DNA of 64,000 bases from JADLDB01 sp040755835. Lineage in GTDB: Bacteria > Myxococcota > Myxococcia > Myxococcales > Myxococcaceae. The notes below the pieces were generated by a model that was not told the origin of the DNA, made no database searches, and saw nothing but the letters and a program-made list of their open reading frames with translations. Shown here one piece after another: positions 7,402 to 16,027 of this stretch; the first letter of the stretch is position 1, and the number at the start of each line of letters is the position of its first letter. The translations under genes were made by a program, and so were the position numbers. Location: contig JBFMAB010000072.1 in NCBI GenBank assembly GCA_040755835.1, positions 1-64,000 of the forward strand, read 5' to 3'.

Positions 7402-10400
7402 AGAAGCTCGCCGCCATCGCCCTCGTGACGACGCTCGCCGCCTGCGAGCCGCCGGTGCCGCAGCCGCCGCCTCCGCCGCCACCCATCGACCCGTGCGTGG
7501 GGCTGAAACCGATGACGGCCTCCGTCGTCCCGGCCGCGGTGCGCGTCAACGGCGCGGCGACGGCGTCGGCCACCGGCGGCAGCGGGCGGTACCGCTTCGC
7601 GCTCAGCACCAACGCGTCGGGCGGCAGCATCAGCGGCGACCGCTACGTCGCGGGCCCGACGCCGGGCACCGACGTCATCACCGCGACGGACGACTGCGGC
7701 AACGCGGCGACGGCCAGCGTCGTCGTCGACCTCGCCTTCTCGGTGCTGCCGGCGCGCGCGACGGTGCGACCGGGCACGCGCTTCACGGTGGAGCTCACCG
7801 GCCTCAAGGGCACCGCCCAGTTCCAGCCGCAGGCGCTGCCGTCGGGCGGCAGCATCTCGGCGGCGGGCGAGTACGTGGCGGGCGCGAGCGAGGGCCTCGA
7901 CCTCATCATCGTGCGCGACTCCGTCACCGGCGACCAGGCGCTGCTGCAGTACCGGGTGTCCACCACCGCCAGCTTCCGCGCCGCGCCGGCGAAGCTGGGC
8001 CTGCCCGCGGGCGCCTTCGCGCGCCTCGCCACCCTCGACGGCACCGGCGTGGTGACGTGGCGGCTGGTGAGCGGCCCCGGCGCGCTGGACCGCGACGCCG
8101 AGGGCGACGTGCTGCGCGTGCCCGACGGCGCGACGGGCACCGCGGTGCTGGAGGGGACCGATCGCTTCACGCAGGACAAGGTGACGGTGACGGCGCGCGT
8201 CCTCACCGAGCTGACGCGGCCGGGCCTGCGCGCGCAGGGGCGCCGCACCGACGTGGCGAACGTGGTGACGGGCGACTTCGACGGCGACGGCGTCGTCGAC
8301 GTGGCGCTGGGCGTGCCCGAGAGCGACCTGACGCGGCCGCAGGGCGGCGCCGTCTTCATCTTCAAGGGCGCCGCCGCGGGCCTGCCCGCCGAGCCGACGT
8401 GGACCATCACCGGCACCTCCGACACCGCGCAGTTCGGCTCGGTGATGGCGGCGGGCGACCTCGACGGCGACGGCAAGGCGGACCTCGCCATCTCCGCACC
8501 GGGCGACGACCTGACGGTGGCGGACTCGGGCGCGGTGTACCTCTATGCCATCGGCGCGGACGGGCCGCGGGCGCTGCGCGCGCCGCTGACGGGCCTCGGC
8601 CGCGGCAACTTCGGCGCGTCGCTGGCCATCGCCGACGTGGACGGCGACGGCGACAACGACCTGGTGGTGGGCTCGCCGGGGGCGGACATCGCGCCGGGCG
8701 CGGGCTTCACCTCGCGCGGCGTCATCGACATCTTCGTGCTGCAGAAGGACCAGCCGATTCCCGACCTCGGCGCCATGCGCCTGTCGGGGGCGGATCTCGC
8801 GGCCGACGGCTCGCTGCGGCGATTCTCCAACATCCGCTTCGGGCGCTCGCTGGTGGCGGCCGACCTGAACGGCGACGGGCTGCTCGACCTCGCGTTCCAC
8901 GGCACCGTCAACAACACGCTGCTGGGCGGCACGCCCGAGGCGCGGCAGCGCAACGCGGTGCAGGTGCACTTCGGGCGCGCGGCCGCCAAGCGCTTCGAGG
9001 ACCAGCCCGACCTCTACGTGCTGCCGTCCAACACCGCCGACAGCGACGAGGGCACCGTGCGGCTGGGCTTCAGCCCGGCGGCGGGCTCGCTGAAGCCGCT
9101 GCTCATCGTCGCCATGGACCGCACCGACTCGCCCAACCTGTCGATGACGGGCGGCACCAGCGGCGGCTCCAACGGCGGCGGCGCGCTCCTGTTCGACCTG
9201 ACGTCGCACACGCCGACGGCGCCGCCCGGCCCCACGCCGACGCAGGTGGGCCGCGACGACGCCTTCCTCCGCTTCTACGGCGACCAGGCCAACATCCAGG
9301 CGGGGCGCAGCTTCGCGGTGACGGACATCGACGGCGACGGCGCGCCGGAGCTGGCGCTGGGCGCCCCGTACGCGACCAGCACCTTCACGGTGGGCGGGAT
9401 GAACACGACGGTGCCGCTCGCCGGCCGGCTGCTCTTCTTCCGCCTCTCGGGCCGCGCGGCCGGCACGGTGATGAACAAGGCGGACGCGACGCGGCAGGGC
9501 ACCGGGCGGGCGGACACGCTGGGGACGGGCCTCGCGGCATGGGCGGGGCGCGTGGTGGCGTACTCGAGCCGCGCGTCGACGGCGCTGGGCGACTTCACCG
9601 GCCGCCTCGACGCCTTCAACGCCGGTGCGGACCCCGACGCGTGGACGGTGACGTCGGCGCCGGTGCCCAACAAGCCGGCGAGCCAACAGTTTGGCGCCGC
9701 GGTGGCGGTGGGCGTGGTGGGCGGCGCGCTCAAGGCGCTGGTGGGGGTGCCGAACATCAGCGGGCCCGCGCGGGACGACAGCGGCGGCGAGGTGGGCGCC
9801 GGGCAGGCCATCGCTTACGCGTCCGCGACGCCCGACGCGCCCAGGGTGCTGCAGGAGGGCGCCAACACCGCCTACGTCCGCGACGGCGGCTGGCCGGCCT
9901 TCGGCGGGCGCAACATCGCCACCGACGTGGCGCTGACGGACTTCGACGGTGACGGCCGCCTCGACGCGGTATTCTCGGCGCCCAACTTCTCGCCGCCGCG
10001 CGCGCTGGCCGACGGCGGCAGCGGGCTGACGGAGTACGCGATGGACCACCCCGAGTGCCTCGCGCCCAACGCGCAGACGACGGGCGCGGTGATGGTGCAG
10101 CTCGGCCAGGCGGACGGCACCTTCAAGGAAGGCTTCCGCCTGTGGGCGCTCCGCGACATTCCCGGGTGCACGGTGCCCGACGGCGGAAGCGCGTCGCTGT
10201 GCCAGCGCAGCGCCATCGGCCGCAATGGCCTCGAAGGCAACTTCGACTTCGACGGCGACGGGAAGGACGACCTCGCGGTGGCGCGCGCCAACGGCCTCGA
10301 GGTGTTCGCCGGCCGCGCGCCGGACGACCCGCAGCTCGCCCGGCCGACGATGGCGTGCGACCCGCTGTATACGTTTCCAGCGCTGCCGTGGGCCACCTTC

Positions 10401-11147
10401 ACGCCGTCATCGCTGGGCGATTTGAACGGCGACGGCTGCGACGAGTTGGCGCTGCGCTACTCCGACAACAGCAACCGGCGCGGCCTCGTGGTGCTGTTCG
10501 GGTTCGACCCGGGCGGCGCGCGCTGCGGTGGCCGCACGCAAGCCTCGTGGGTGCGCATCTCGGGAGACACGGAGACGGGCGTGGCCACGATGCGGCTCGG
10601 GCTGGCGGCGACGCGCGCGGGCCGGGTGCTGTCGGGGGACAACCGCGACTTCGTGGCGATGACGGCCGAGCTGTACCCCTACCTCGGCCAGGCGCAGCCG
10701 ACGGTGCTGCTGGTGGACGCCGCGGCCATCGTCTCGAAGCGGCCGGCGGCGGGCGAGCGGCTCGTCAGCATCCTGGGGGATGGGCTGGACCCGGTGCCCA
10801 TCGTGTACACCGAGCGCGCGCCGGGCTTCGGTCGCTCGCTGTGGGGCGGCGTCGACGTCACCGGCGACGGCCGGCCCGACCTCGTGGTGAGCGCGACGGA
10901 CGCGAACGTCAACGGCGACGGCACCGGCGCGGTCTTCGTGTTCGCCGGCGGCTCGCTGACGGCGGGGCCGAATGCGCCGGTGATGACGGTGGTGGCGGAC
11001 CCGCGTGAGCGCTCGTCCTTTGGCGCGGACCTCTGGCTCTCCGCGGGGCAGGGCAGCACGCCCGCGACGCTGAGCATCGGCGCGCCGCTCAGCTACCGGA
11101 GCGGCACGTCGAACGGCACGGCGTTTCTCCTGCCGTTGGACTTCTGA
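7398..11147 (+). CDS. large FG-GAP/VCBS repeat lipoprotein
   Basis: A 1249-residue protein starting at GTG 7398 within a GTGA overlap. The signal KKLAAIALVTTLAAC gives a good lipobox (LAAC), followed by a run of prolines. Residues of roughly 30-270 are Ig-like (SVVPAAVRVNGAATAS; ARATVRPGTRFTVEL). After this come at least nine calcium-binding loops of the FG-GAP/integrin-alpha type (for example DFDGDGVVD, DLDGDGKAD, DVDGDGDND, DIDGDGAPE, DLNGDGCDE), which fold as a seven-bladed propeller. Such proteins are surface-exposed and bind ligands or other proteins. Within this operon it may be the docking module of the redox/DUF1501 assembly. The repeated GGCGACGG codons give strong local sequence repetition. 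Confidence 0.85.
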   Translation: MKKLAAIALVTTLAACEPPVPQPPPPPPPIDPCVGLKPMTASVVPAAVRVNGAATASATGGSGRYRFALSTNASGGSISGDRYVAGPTPGTDVITATDDCGNAATASVVVDLAFSVLPARATVRPGTRFTVELTGLKGTAQFQPQALPSGGSISAAGEYVAGASEGLDLIIVRDSVTGDQALLQYRVSTTASFRAAPAKLGLPAGAFARLATLDGTGVVTWRLVSGPGALDRDAEGDVLRVPDGATGTAVLEGTDRFTQDKVTVTARVLTELTRPGLRAQGRRTDVANVVTGDFDGDGVVDVALGVPESDLTRPQGGAVFIFKGAAAGLPAEPTWTITGTSDTAQFGSVMAAGDLDGDGKADLAISAPGDDLTVADSGAVYLYAIGADGPRALRAPLTGLGRGNFGASLAIADVDGDGDNDLVVGSPGADIAPGAGFTSRGVIDIFVLQKDQPIPDLGAMRLSGADLAADGSLRRFSNIRFGRSLVAADLNGDGLLDLAFHGTVNNTLLGGTPEARQRNAVQVHFGRAAAKRFEDQPDLYVLPSNTADSDEGTVRLGFSPAAGSLKPLLIVAMDRTDSPNLSMTGGTSGGSNGGGALLFDLTSHTPTAPPGPTPTQVGRDDAFLRFYGDQANIQAGRSFAVTDIDGDGAPELALGAPYATSTFTVGGMNTTVPLAGRLLFFRLSGRAAGTVMNKADATRQGTGRADTLGTGLAAWAGRVVAYSSRASTALGDFTGRLDAFNAGADPDAWTVTSAPVPNKPASQQFGAAVAVGVVGGALKALVGVPNISGPARDDSGGEVGAGQAIAYASATPDAPRVLQEGANTAYVRDGGWPAFGGRNIATDVALTDFDGDGRLDAVFSAPNFSPPRALADGGSGLTEYAMDHPECLAPNAQTTGAVMVQLGQADGTFKEGFRLWALRDIPGCTVPDGGSASLCQRSAIGRNGLEGNFDFDGDGKDDLAVARANGLEVFAGRAPDDPQLARPTMACDPLYTFPALPWATFTPSSLGDLNGDGCDELALRYSDNSNRRGLVVLFGFDPGGARCGGRTQASWVRISGDTETGVATMRLGLAATRAGRVLSGDNRDFVAMTAELYPYLGQAQPTVLLVDAAAIVSKRPAAGERLVSILGDGLDPVPIVYTERAPGFGRSLWGGVDVTGDGRPDLVVSATDANVNGDGTGAVFVFAGGSLTAGPNAPVMTVVADPRERSSFGADLWLSAGQGSTPATLSIGAPLSYRSGTSNGTAFLLPLDF

Positions 11148-11182
11148 CGCAGACAAGCGCGGCTTCGCGGCAGGAGGAGCGC

Positions 11183-11800
11183 ATGCTCGACGTCACCAGG
11201 CGGTTCGCGGTGCTGAGCGTCGCGCTGGTGGCGCTGGGCGCCCGGCCCGCGGGCGCCGACGCGACGTGGGTGCCCTCGGCGGAGGGACTCGACGCCGAGC
11301 AGATGCAGGAGCGGATGACGACGTACTTCGCCGCGGAGCAGCGGACGGGCGTGTTCGCGGGGAGCCTGGGCCTGTTGTCCGTGGGCGCCGGCATCGGGCT
11401 GTGGGCGTCGGACGGAAAGCTGGAGCGCGGCGTCGCGGTGCCGCTGCTGGTGATGGGCGCGCTGCAGGTGGCGCTCGGCGTCGCGCTGTCGGTGCGCACG
11501 CCGCGGCAGGTGAAGCGGCTCGAGGCACAGCTGGCCGAAGCGCCGGCCGAGTTCGCCACCGCCGAGAGGGAGCGCATGCACCGGGTCAACTCCCGGTGGT
11601 GGGTGTACCGCGCGGTGGAAGTGTCGGTGGCCTTCTCGGGGATTCTCGTGGCGGGCGCGGGCGGCGCGACCGGCACCGACGCGGCCGTGGGCGTGGGCTT
11701 GGCGCTGGTGGGCGAGGCGCTGGTGATGCTGCTCATCGACCACTTCGCGGAGGCGCGGGCGGGCGTGTACGAGAGCGCGCTGCTCGGCTTCCGGTTCTGA
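11183..11800 (+). CDS. exported/membrane protein, hypothetical
   Basis: A 205-residue protein with an AGGAGG box 6 nt before ATG 11183. It has a signal sequence (FAVLSVALVALGARPAGA) and about four hydrophobic segments (TGVFAGSLGLLSVGAGIGLW, GVAVPLLVMGALQVALGVAL, VEVSVAFSGILVAGAGG, AVGVGLALVGEALVMLL). A charged amphipathic stretch (RQVKRLEAQLAEAPAEFATAERERMHRV) separates the two hairpins. It is not recognised. It lies 35 bp after the FG-GAP gene and could be the last gene of that operon, perhaps a membrane component. Confidence 0.6.
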   Translation: MLDVTRRFAVLSVALVALGARPAGADATWVPSAEGLDAEQMQERMTTYFAAEQRTGVFAGSLGLLSVGAGIGLWASDGKLERGVAVPLLVMGALQVALGVALSVRTPRQVKRLEAQLAEAPAEFATAERERMHRVNSRWWVYRAVEVSVAFSGILVAGAGGATGTDAAVGVGLALVGEALVMLLIDHFAEARAGVYESALLGFRF

Positions 11801-11927
11801 CGCCGTGGTGGGTCGCCCGAAGGGCGGCGCTGTGGCCCGCTCGCCCGAGCGAGTGCCGCGCTGCCCAGTCCCTCGACTCCGCGGCGACGGGTCCGCAGGT
11901 TTCGCGGCTGAGCTCACCCGAGCCGCG

Positions 11928-13163
11928 CTACCGCAGCGCCGCTGCGTCCCGCCGTCCTCCGGGCGTCCGCTCGTCCCTCCAACCCGCTGGCGCCCCGCTG
12001 CCCTTTCCGGGCGATGCGCAGAGCTCTCGCCAGGCGTCCGCGACGCGAGGAGACACCGCGAAGGGCGCCGCTTCCACCAGATGCATTCCCTGCAGCGGCC
12101 GGCAGGCGGTGACCCGGGTCCACGCCCGCACCACGGCCCCTGCCCGCTCGAGCTCGAGCTCCACGAGGTAGTTGGGCGTGAGCGGAGAGAGGGCGGTGAA
12201 TTGAACGCGCTCGGGCGAGAGCGCCACGCCCGGGCAGCGCTCGCCCCGTGCGACGAGACGCACATCGAAGGGCTCCGCGGGCGGCGCGCGCTCCAGCGGC
12301 GGCTCGATGACCAACGAGCGGCTCGAGCCAGCCGGCGGCTCGGGGGCGAAGCCGGCGATCGTCGCCGCCGCCTCCGCCAGCGCCTCGGCGGCGGCCTGCC
12401 GCTGCTCGTCCGTCTGGAGCCACGCTACGGCGCGGAGCGCCTCCGCCGACACGCAGAGGCCATCGCCCAGCAGCGCCGCGAGCCGTGAACCCGCCTGCAC
12501 CAACGCCACCAGCTCCGCGAACGGGCCGAGCGGCACGTCCGCCTGGTGCTGCGAGATGACGTCGCTGATGACGTCGGGCAGGCCCCAGCGCGCCGCGAGC
12601 ACCAGCCCGAGCTCGACGTGGTAGCGGTCGACCAGCTCGACCCATTCTCCGGCGGGCCGAGCGCGCAGCTCCAGGTCGCGGGCGAGCAGCTGCTCGAGCG
12701 CCCCCACCACGACGAGCCTCCCCACGTCGCACAGCAGCCCGCCGACGAAGGCCTCGTCGGCGCTGAAGCCCGGGCGAGCCCGCGCGAGCGCCTCGCACGC
12801 CACGGCGGTCGTCATCGACTCGTGCCAGATGGCGCGGCGCAACACCGCCAGCGGCCCGTCGCGCAGAAACTCACCCGCGAGGCCCGCCGCCAGCGCGAGC
12901 CGCTCGAGCTCGCGCTCGCCCACGCGCTGCACCGCGGCCTTCAGCGTCGTCGCGGGTTGCTCGCGCCGGAAGTACACGGAGTTGGCGACCCGCAGCACCG
13001 CGGCCGCGAGCGCCGCGTCCCCCTTCACCGCCTCGACGACGTCCGCGACGTCATGCTCGGGCTGGCCGAGCACCGCGCGCAGCTTGAGCGCCGCGACCGG
13101 GCAGGCGGGGACACGCACCGCGTTCCGCTTCATGAGCGCTACGAGTTCGGCGTCGAAGTCCAT
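11928..13163 (-). CDS. HDOD-domain regulator with PilZ-like C-terminal region
   Basis: 411 residues from ATG 13163 (AGAAGG 8 nt upstream). An HDOD domain occupies about residues 14-215: VPACPVAALKLRAVL, VVEAVKGDAALAAAVLRVANS, FVGGLLCDVGRLVV, and DRYHVELGLVLAARWGLP followed by ISQHQ. HDOD is a non-catalytic relative of HD phosphohydrolases used in signalling. Residues of about 285-370 (VRLVARGER through QGMHLVEA) have the strand order and spacing of a PilZ barrel but lack RxxxR and D/NxSxxG, so c-di-GMP binding is doubtful. It is co-directional with, and 16 bp downstream of, a true PilZ gene, so the two form a likely c-di-GMP-linked pair beside the flagellar locus. Confidence 0.75.
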   Translation of the reverse strand: MDFDAELVALMKRNAVRVPACPVAALKLRAVLGQPEHDVADVVEAVKGDAALAAAVLRVANSVYFRREQPATTLKAAVQRVGERELERLALAAGLAGEFLRDGPLAVLRRAIWHESMTTAVACEALARARPGFSADEAFVGGLLCDVGRLVVVGALEQLLARDLELRARPAGEWVELVDRYHVELGLVLAARWGLPDVISDVISQHQADVPLGPFAELVALVQAGSRLAALLGDGLCVSAEALRAVAWLQTDEQRQAAAEALAEAAATIAGFAPEPPAGSSRSLVIEPPLERAPPAEPFDVRLVARGERCPGVALSPERVQFTALSPLTPNYLVELELERAGAVVRAWTRVTACRPLQGMHLVEAAPFAVSPRVADAWRELCASPGKGSGAPAGWRDERTPGGRRDAAALR

Positions 13164-13179
13164 CGAAAAGGCCTTCTCG

Positions 13180-14088
13180 TCAGTCGACGTAGAACAGCGG
13201 ATCGCGCTGCGCGACGAAGCGGCGGATCGCCTCGAGGGAGCCGGAGTCGAGGCCGACGAACTGCACGCCGATGCCGGGGAAGGCATCCGGGAGCCGGTCG
13301 TTGACTTCGCGCACCCACCGCACGACCCCCTGGCAGGCGATCCGCTCGCCGGTGGGCAGCGTGAAGTTCAAGTCCACCTCGGTGCCGATGGGCACGACCG
13401 CGACGGTCGCCACGAAGATGCCGCCCTCGGAGATGTTGGCCGAGAAGCCCAGGTAGAAGTTCGCGTCCGACTGGAAGTCGACCTGCGTCTGCACCATCAC
13501 GCGGCGTTGCGCGCGGCGCTGAGCGGGCCGGGCGGCGGCGACGGTGGAGGCGATCGCCTCTTCGAGAGACGACATCGCGCCCAGGGCCGTCGCGCCAGCC
13601 GGCGCCTCGGCGCCCGCCGGCCGCTCGCCGCCGACGACGGCCTCCCGAGGCGGCTGGTGGTTGCCGCCGCCGACGGCCTCGGCGCGCACCTGCTTCTGCT
13701 TCCGCAGCTCCTCCAGGAGGGCGAGAGCGCGGCCTTCGTCAGCCTGGATCTGGCTGCTCAGCTCCGACAGCGAGCGTCGCGACGAGGCGAACTGTTCGCG
13801 CACCTGCGCCACGGCCTCACGCCGCACGCGCACGGCTTCCTCCCGCGCCCGGCGAGCCCGCTCGAAGGACGTCTCTCCGAAGGCTCGCGGCACGACGAGC
13901 TGTTGAAGCCGGCTGACGACCTCCGCGTCACCGCCGGCCGCCGCCACCTCCGCGGCCAGCGGCCGCGCGGCTCGCGCTCGCGCCTCCAGGGCCTCGGCTG
14001 CGGCCTGCAACGACGCCAGCTCCGAAAAGAGTGCCGCCTCTTCGACGGCGAGCTCGCTTTCCACCCGCTCCAGTTCTGTGTCCGTCAT
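13180..14088 (-). CDS. PilZ-domain protein with N-terminal coiled coil
   Basis: 302 residues from ATG 14088. Residues 1-130 are a long heptad-rich coiled coil (LERVESELAVEEAALFSELASLQ and QIQADEGRALALLEELRKQKQ). A Pro/Ala/Gly linker follows, then a PilZ domain at about 195-300 with RRAQRR (RxxxR-like), NISEGG (D/NxSxxG), a G-x-V-R-W strand (ACQGVVRWV) and FPGIGVQF. This is the intact c-di-GMP binding signature, close to the PilZ subgroup common in myxobacteria. First gene of the pair with the HDOD gene downstream. A flagellar brake or regulator role is an inference from position. Confidence 0.85.
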   Translation of the reverse strand: MTDTELERVESELAVEEAALFSELASLQAAAEALEARARAARPLAAEVAAAGGDAEVVSRLQQLVVPRAFGETSFERARRAREEAVRVRREAVAQVREQFASSRRSLSELSSQIQADEGRALALLEELRKQKQVRAEAVGGGNHQPPREAVVGGERPAGAEAPAGATALGAMSSLEEAIASTVAAARPAQRRAQRRVMVQTQVDFQSDANFYLGFSANISEGGIFVATVAVVPIGTEVDLNFTLPTGERIACQGVVRWVREVNDRLPDAFPGIGVQFVGLDSGSLEAIRRFVAQRDPLFYVD

Positions 14089-14250
14089 GTGCGTGTCCCG
14101 CGCCAGCGCCGTGCACCCCGCGTGCCGCGACGCCAGCCGCTCGAAGCCTCCGACGCGTCTCAGACCCGTGGTCGCCCCCGCGGGGCTGCGGTGACCGCGC
14201 GGGTCAGCGAGGCCCCTCCTGACACAGCGACGTCGGAGGCCTGGCAGTCG

Positions 14251-14266
14251 CGGCACGCGCGTTGCT
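14251..14266 (+). promoter_or_regulatory. sigma-54 (RpoN) promoter
   Basis: CGGCACG-CGCG-TTGCT matches the consensus TGGCACG-N4-TTGCW at every defined base except the first, with the -24 GG and -12 GC exactly spaced. Transcription would begin near 14277, giving a leader of about 110 nt before the TPR gene at 14388. The 300-bp region between the two divergent starts shows nothing else recognisable. Confidence 0.6.
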
Positions 14267-14387
14267 CCGCAGGCCGTTCATGCCCACCACGACTTGCGGC
14301 CCCACCGTTGGCCACGCCCACCGGCGATGTTCCACTGCGCGCGCCCGCCGATCGACGCCGCCGGCGCGTAGCTTTCCCGTCGCCTCG

Positions 14388-15281
14388 ATGGAATGCCCCC
14401 CAGCCCCGCCGACGGCCGACGTCGCACCGCCGGCCCCGGAGGAATGGCCCGACTTCATAGCGCCCCGGAGCTCGCGCGCGCCCTGGGTCTTCGCCGCCCT
14501 CGCGGTCATCGGCGCCACCGGCTACGTCGCCCTCGCAGCCTCTCCCACGCCGGAGGAGAAGGAGCCGACCGGGCGTCCGCGCGGCTCCGCCAGCGCGGGC
14601 GAGGTGACGGCGGCGCTCGAGGTGCCCACCGAAGACGCGCCTGCGGCCCCCCTTGCCGCGCCCGGGGCAGCCGCCGAGGTGGCCGCCGCGCCGTCCCCTG
14701 CCGTCGACGCGAGCGCCGACCCGGCCGTCGAGGTGGGGCGTGTGGACGCGCGCCCCGTCGACGACGGCGCCGGCGCGCCGCGTTCGCCGCTGCCCCCGTG
14801 GGGGCGCCTCGGCGCCGGCGCCTCCGTCGTCCCGGATGCGGGCGATGAAACGACAGGGGCCTCGGCGGGCTGCCGCTGCGATGCGGCGACGCGTTCGCCC
14901 GGAAGCCTGGCCCACGAAGCCCCGCGCATGAGTCCCCGCTTCTTCGACGCAGCCCGGCAGCAGCTCGACGCGGGGCGAGCCTGGGCGGCGCTCGCGCGTT
15001 TCAAGCGAGCGGTCGCCACGGCACCGAAGGATCCAAACGCCTGGTTCGGTCTCGCGCTCGCGCGGACGGACCTCGGCCAGACGTCGCTGGCCCGAAAGGC
15101 CGCGCGCCGCGCGCTCGCCGTGGATCCAGCGCACGCGGGCGCGACGCTGCTGTTGGGCTTCCTGGCCCAGCAGCAGCACGACGTGGCGGCCGCCCGGCAG
15201 CTGTACGCCCACTACCTCGAGCTCGAGCCTGAAGGGCCCTGGGCGGCCGAAGTCCAGGCCGTCATCGCCCAGCTGCCATGA
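14388..15281 (+). CDS. membrane-anchored TPR protein
   Basis: 297 residues. A short cytoplasmic proline-rich tail (1-30) precedes one transmembrane helix at 31-51 (APWVFAALAVIGATGYVALA). A long low-complexity Ala/Pro/Asp linker and a Cys pair (GCRCDAAT) follow, then two or three tetratricopeptide repeats in the last 95 residues (WAALARFKRAVATAPKDPNAW; SLARKAARRALAVDPAHAGAT; VAAARQLYAHYLELEP). TPRs mediate protein contacts, here in the periplasm. ATG 14388 is preferred to earlier in-frame codons because the upstream segment is not protein-like and would leave almost no leader after the sigma-54 promoter. Sigma-54 control suggests co-regulation with flagella; partner unknown. Confidence 0.65.
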   Translation: MECPPAPPTADVAPPAPEEWPDFIAPRSSRAPWVFAALAVIGATGYVALAASPTPEEKEPTGRPRGSASAGEVTAALEVPTEDAPAAPLAAPGAAAEVAAAPSPAVDASADPAVEVGRVDARPVDDGAGAPRSPLPPWGRLGAGASVVPDAGDETTGASAGCRCDAATRSPGSLAHEAPRMSPRFFDAARQQLDAGRAWAALARFKRAVATAPKDPNAWFGLALARTDLGQTSLARKAARRALAVDPAHAGATLLLGFLAQQQHDVAAARQLYAHYLELEPEGPWAAEVQAVIAQLP

Positions 15282-15394
15282 GGAGGGGGGGCGCGCGCGC
15301 TCCGGGAGACGCGCCGCACCCTCCCGCGCCGCTTCCAAGTGGGCATGGACGCGAGCAACCGGAGTCGGCGTCAGCGTTGCAATGACGAGCGCGC

Positions 15395-16027
15395 ATGAGA
15401 CTCCTCGCCGCCGCCGCCGCCGCCCTCGTCGCCCTGCCGTGCCTCGCCGACTCCGTCTTCCACGCGAAGGAACCCGCGCAGGTGTCGCTGCTCCGAGGCT
15501 CCCTGACGCGGGAGGAGGACGCGGACCTGGTGGTCACCGAACGCGTCCTGCGGGCGCCCCGTGGCGTCCGCCGCGAGGCCGGCCGGGAACAATTCTCCTC
15601 CAGCGTGGGCCTGGCGCTGGGCGACGTGTACCTCGTCCGCGACAGCCGCGGCGCCGAGCACCGGGTGCGCGTGTCCGTCTTCAACCGGGGCTTCGTGCGC
15701 GTCGAGCTGCTCAACGAGCGCAGCACGCTGGGCGTGACGCCCCCTGCGCGCTACCGGTGCGCCGCGGTCACCGTCAACGACCAGCCGGCGGGCAGCGGGT
15801 TCGGCGAACTGACGCTGAACGTCGACGGCACCTACCGCCTGGGCCAGGCCCGCGGCACCTGGCGCATCGTGGACGACGCCGTGCAACTCGAAGGCGCCGT
15901 CGCGCATTGGGGCTGGGGGCGCTCGTTCGACGGCGGGCGCACCTTGCGCTTCTCCTTCCGCCGCGGACCGGTCGAGTGGGTGCTGAATTACGCGCGCGAG
16001 GAGGACGCCGCCGTCGCCGCGCGCTGA
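15395..16027 (+). CDS. secreted beta-rich protein, hypothetical
   Basis: 210 residues from ATG 15395 with a clear signal peptide (MRLLAAAAAALVALPCLADS). The mature part is predicted to be beta-rich (VSLLRGSLTREEDADLVV, DVYLVRDSRGAEHRVRVSVF, GELTLNVDGTYRLGQARGTW, VQLEGAVAHWGWGRS, TLRFSFRRGPVEWVLNYARE). The GTYRLGQARGTWRI pattern recalls small lipocalin-like sandwich repeats, but no family is recognised. The last 40 bp overlap the 3' end of the convergent fliA. It could be a flagellum-linked envelope protein, but the evidence is only positional. Confidence 0.6.
   Translation: MRLLAAAAAALVALPCLADSVFHAKEPAQVSLLRGSLTREEDADLVVTERVLRAPRGVRREAGREQFSSSVGLALGDVYLVRDSRGAEHRVRVSVFNRGFVRVELLNERSTLGVTPPARYRCAAVTVNDQPAGSGFGELTLNVDGTYRLGQARGTWRIVDDAVQLEGAVAHWGWGRSFDGGRTLRFSFRRGPVEWVLNYAREEDAAVAAR

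Noticed and set aside
15366..15381. CGGC...TTGCA with GG-N10-GC spacing before the secreted protein
   Set aside because: The -24 box is poor and the predicted start would leave only about 3 nt before the ATG; such spacing is frequent by chance at this GC content.
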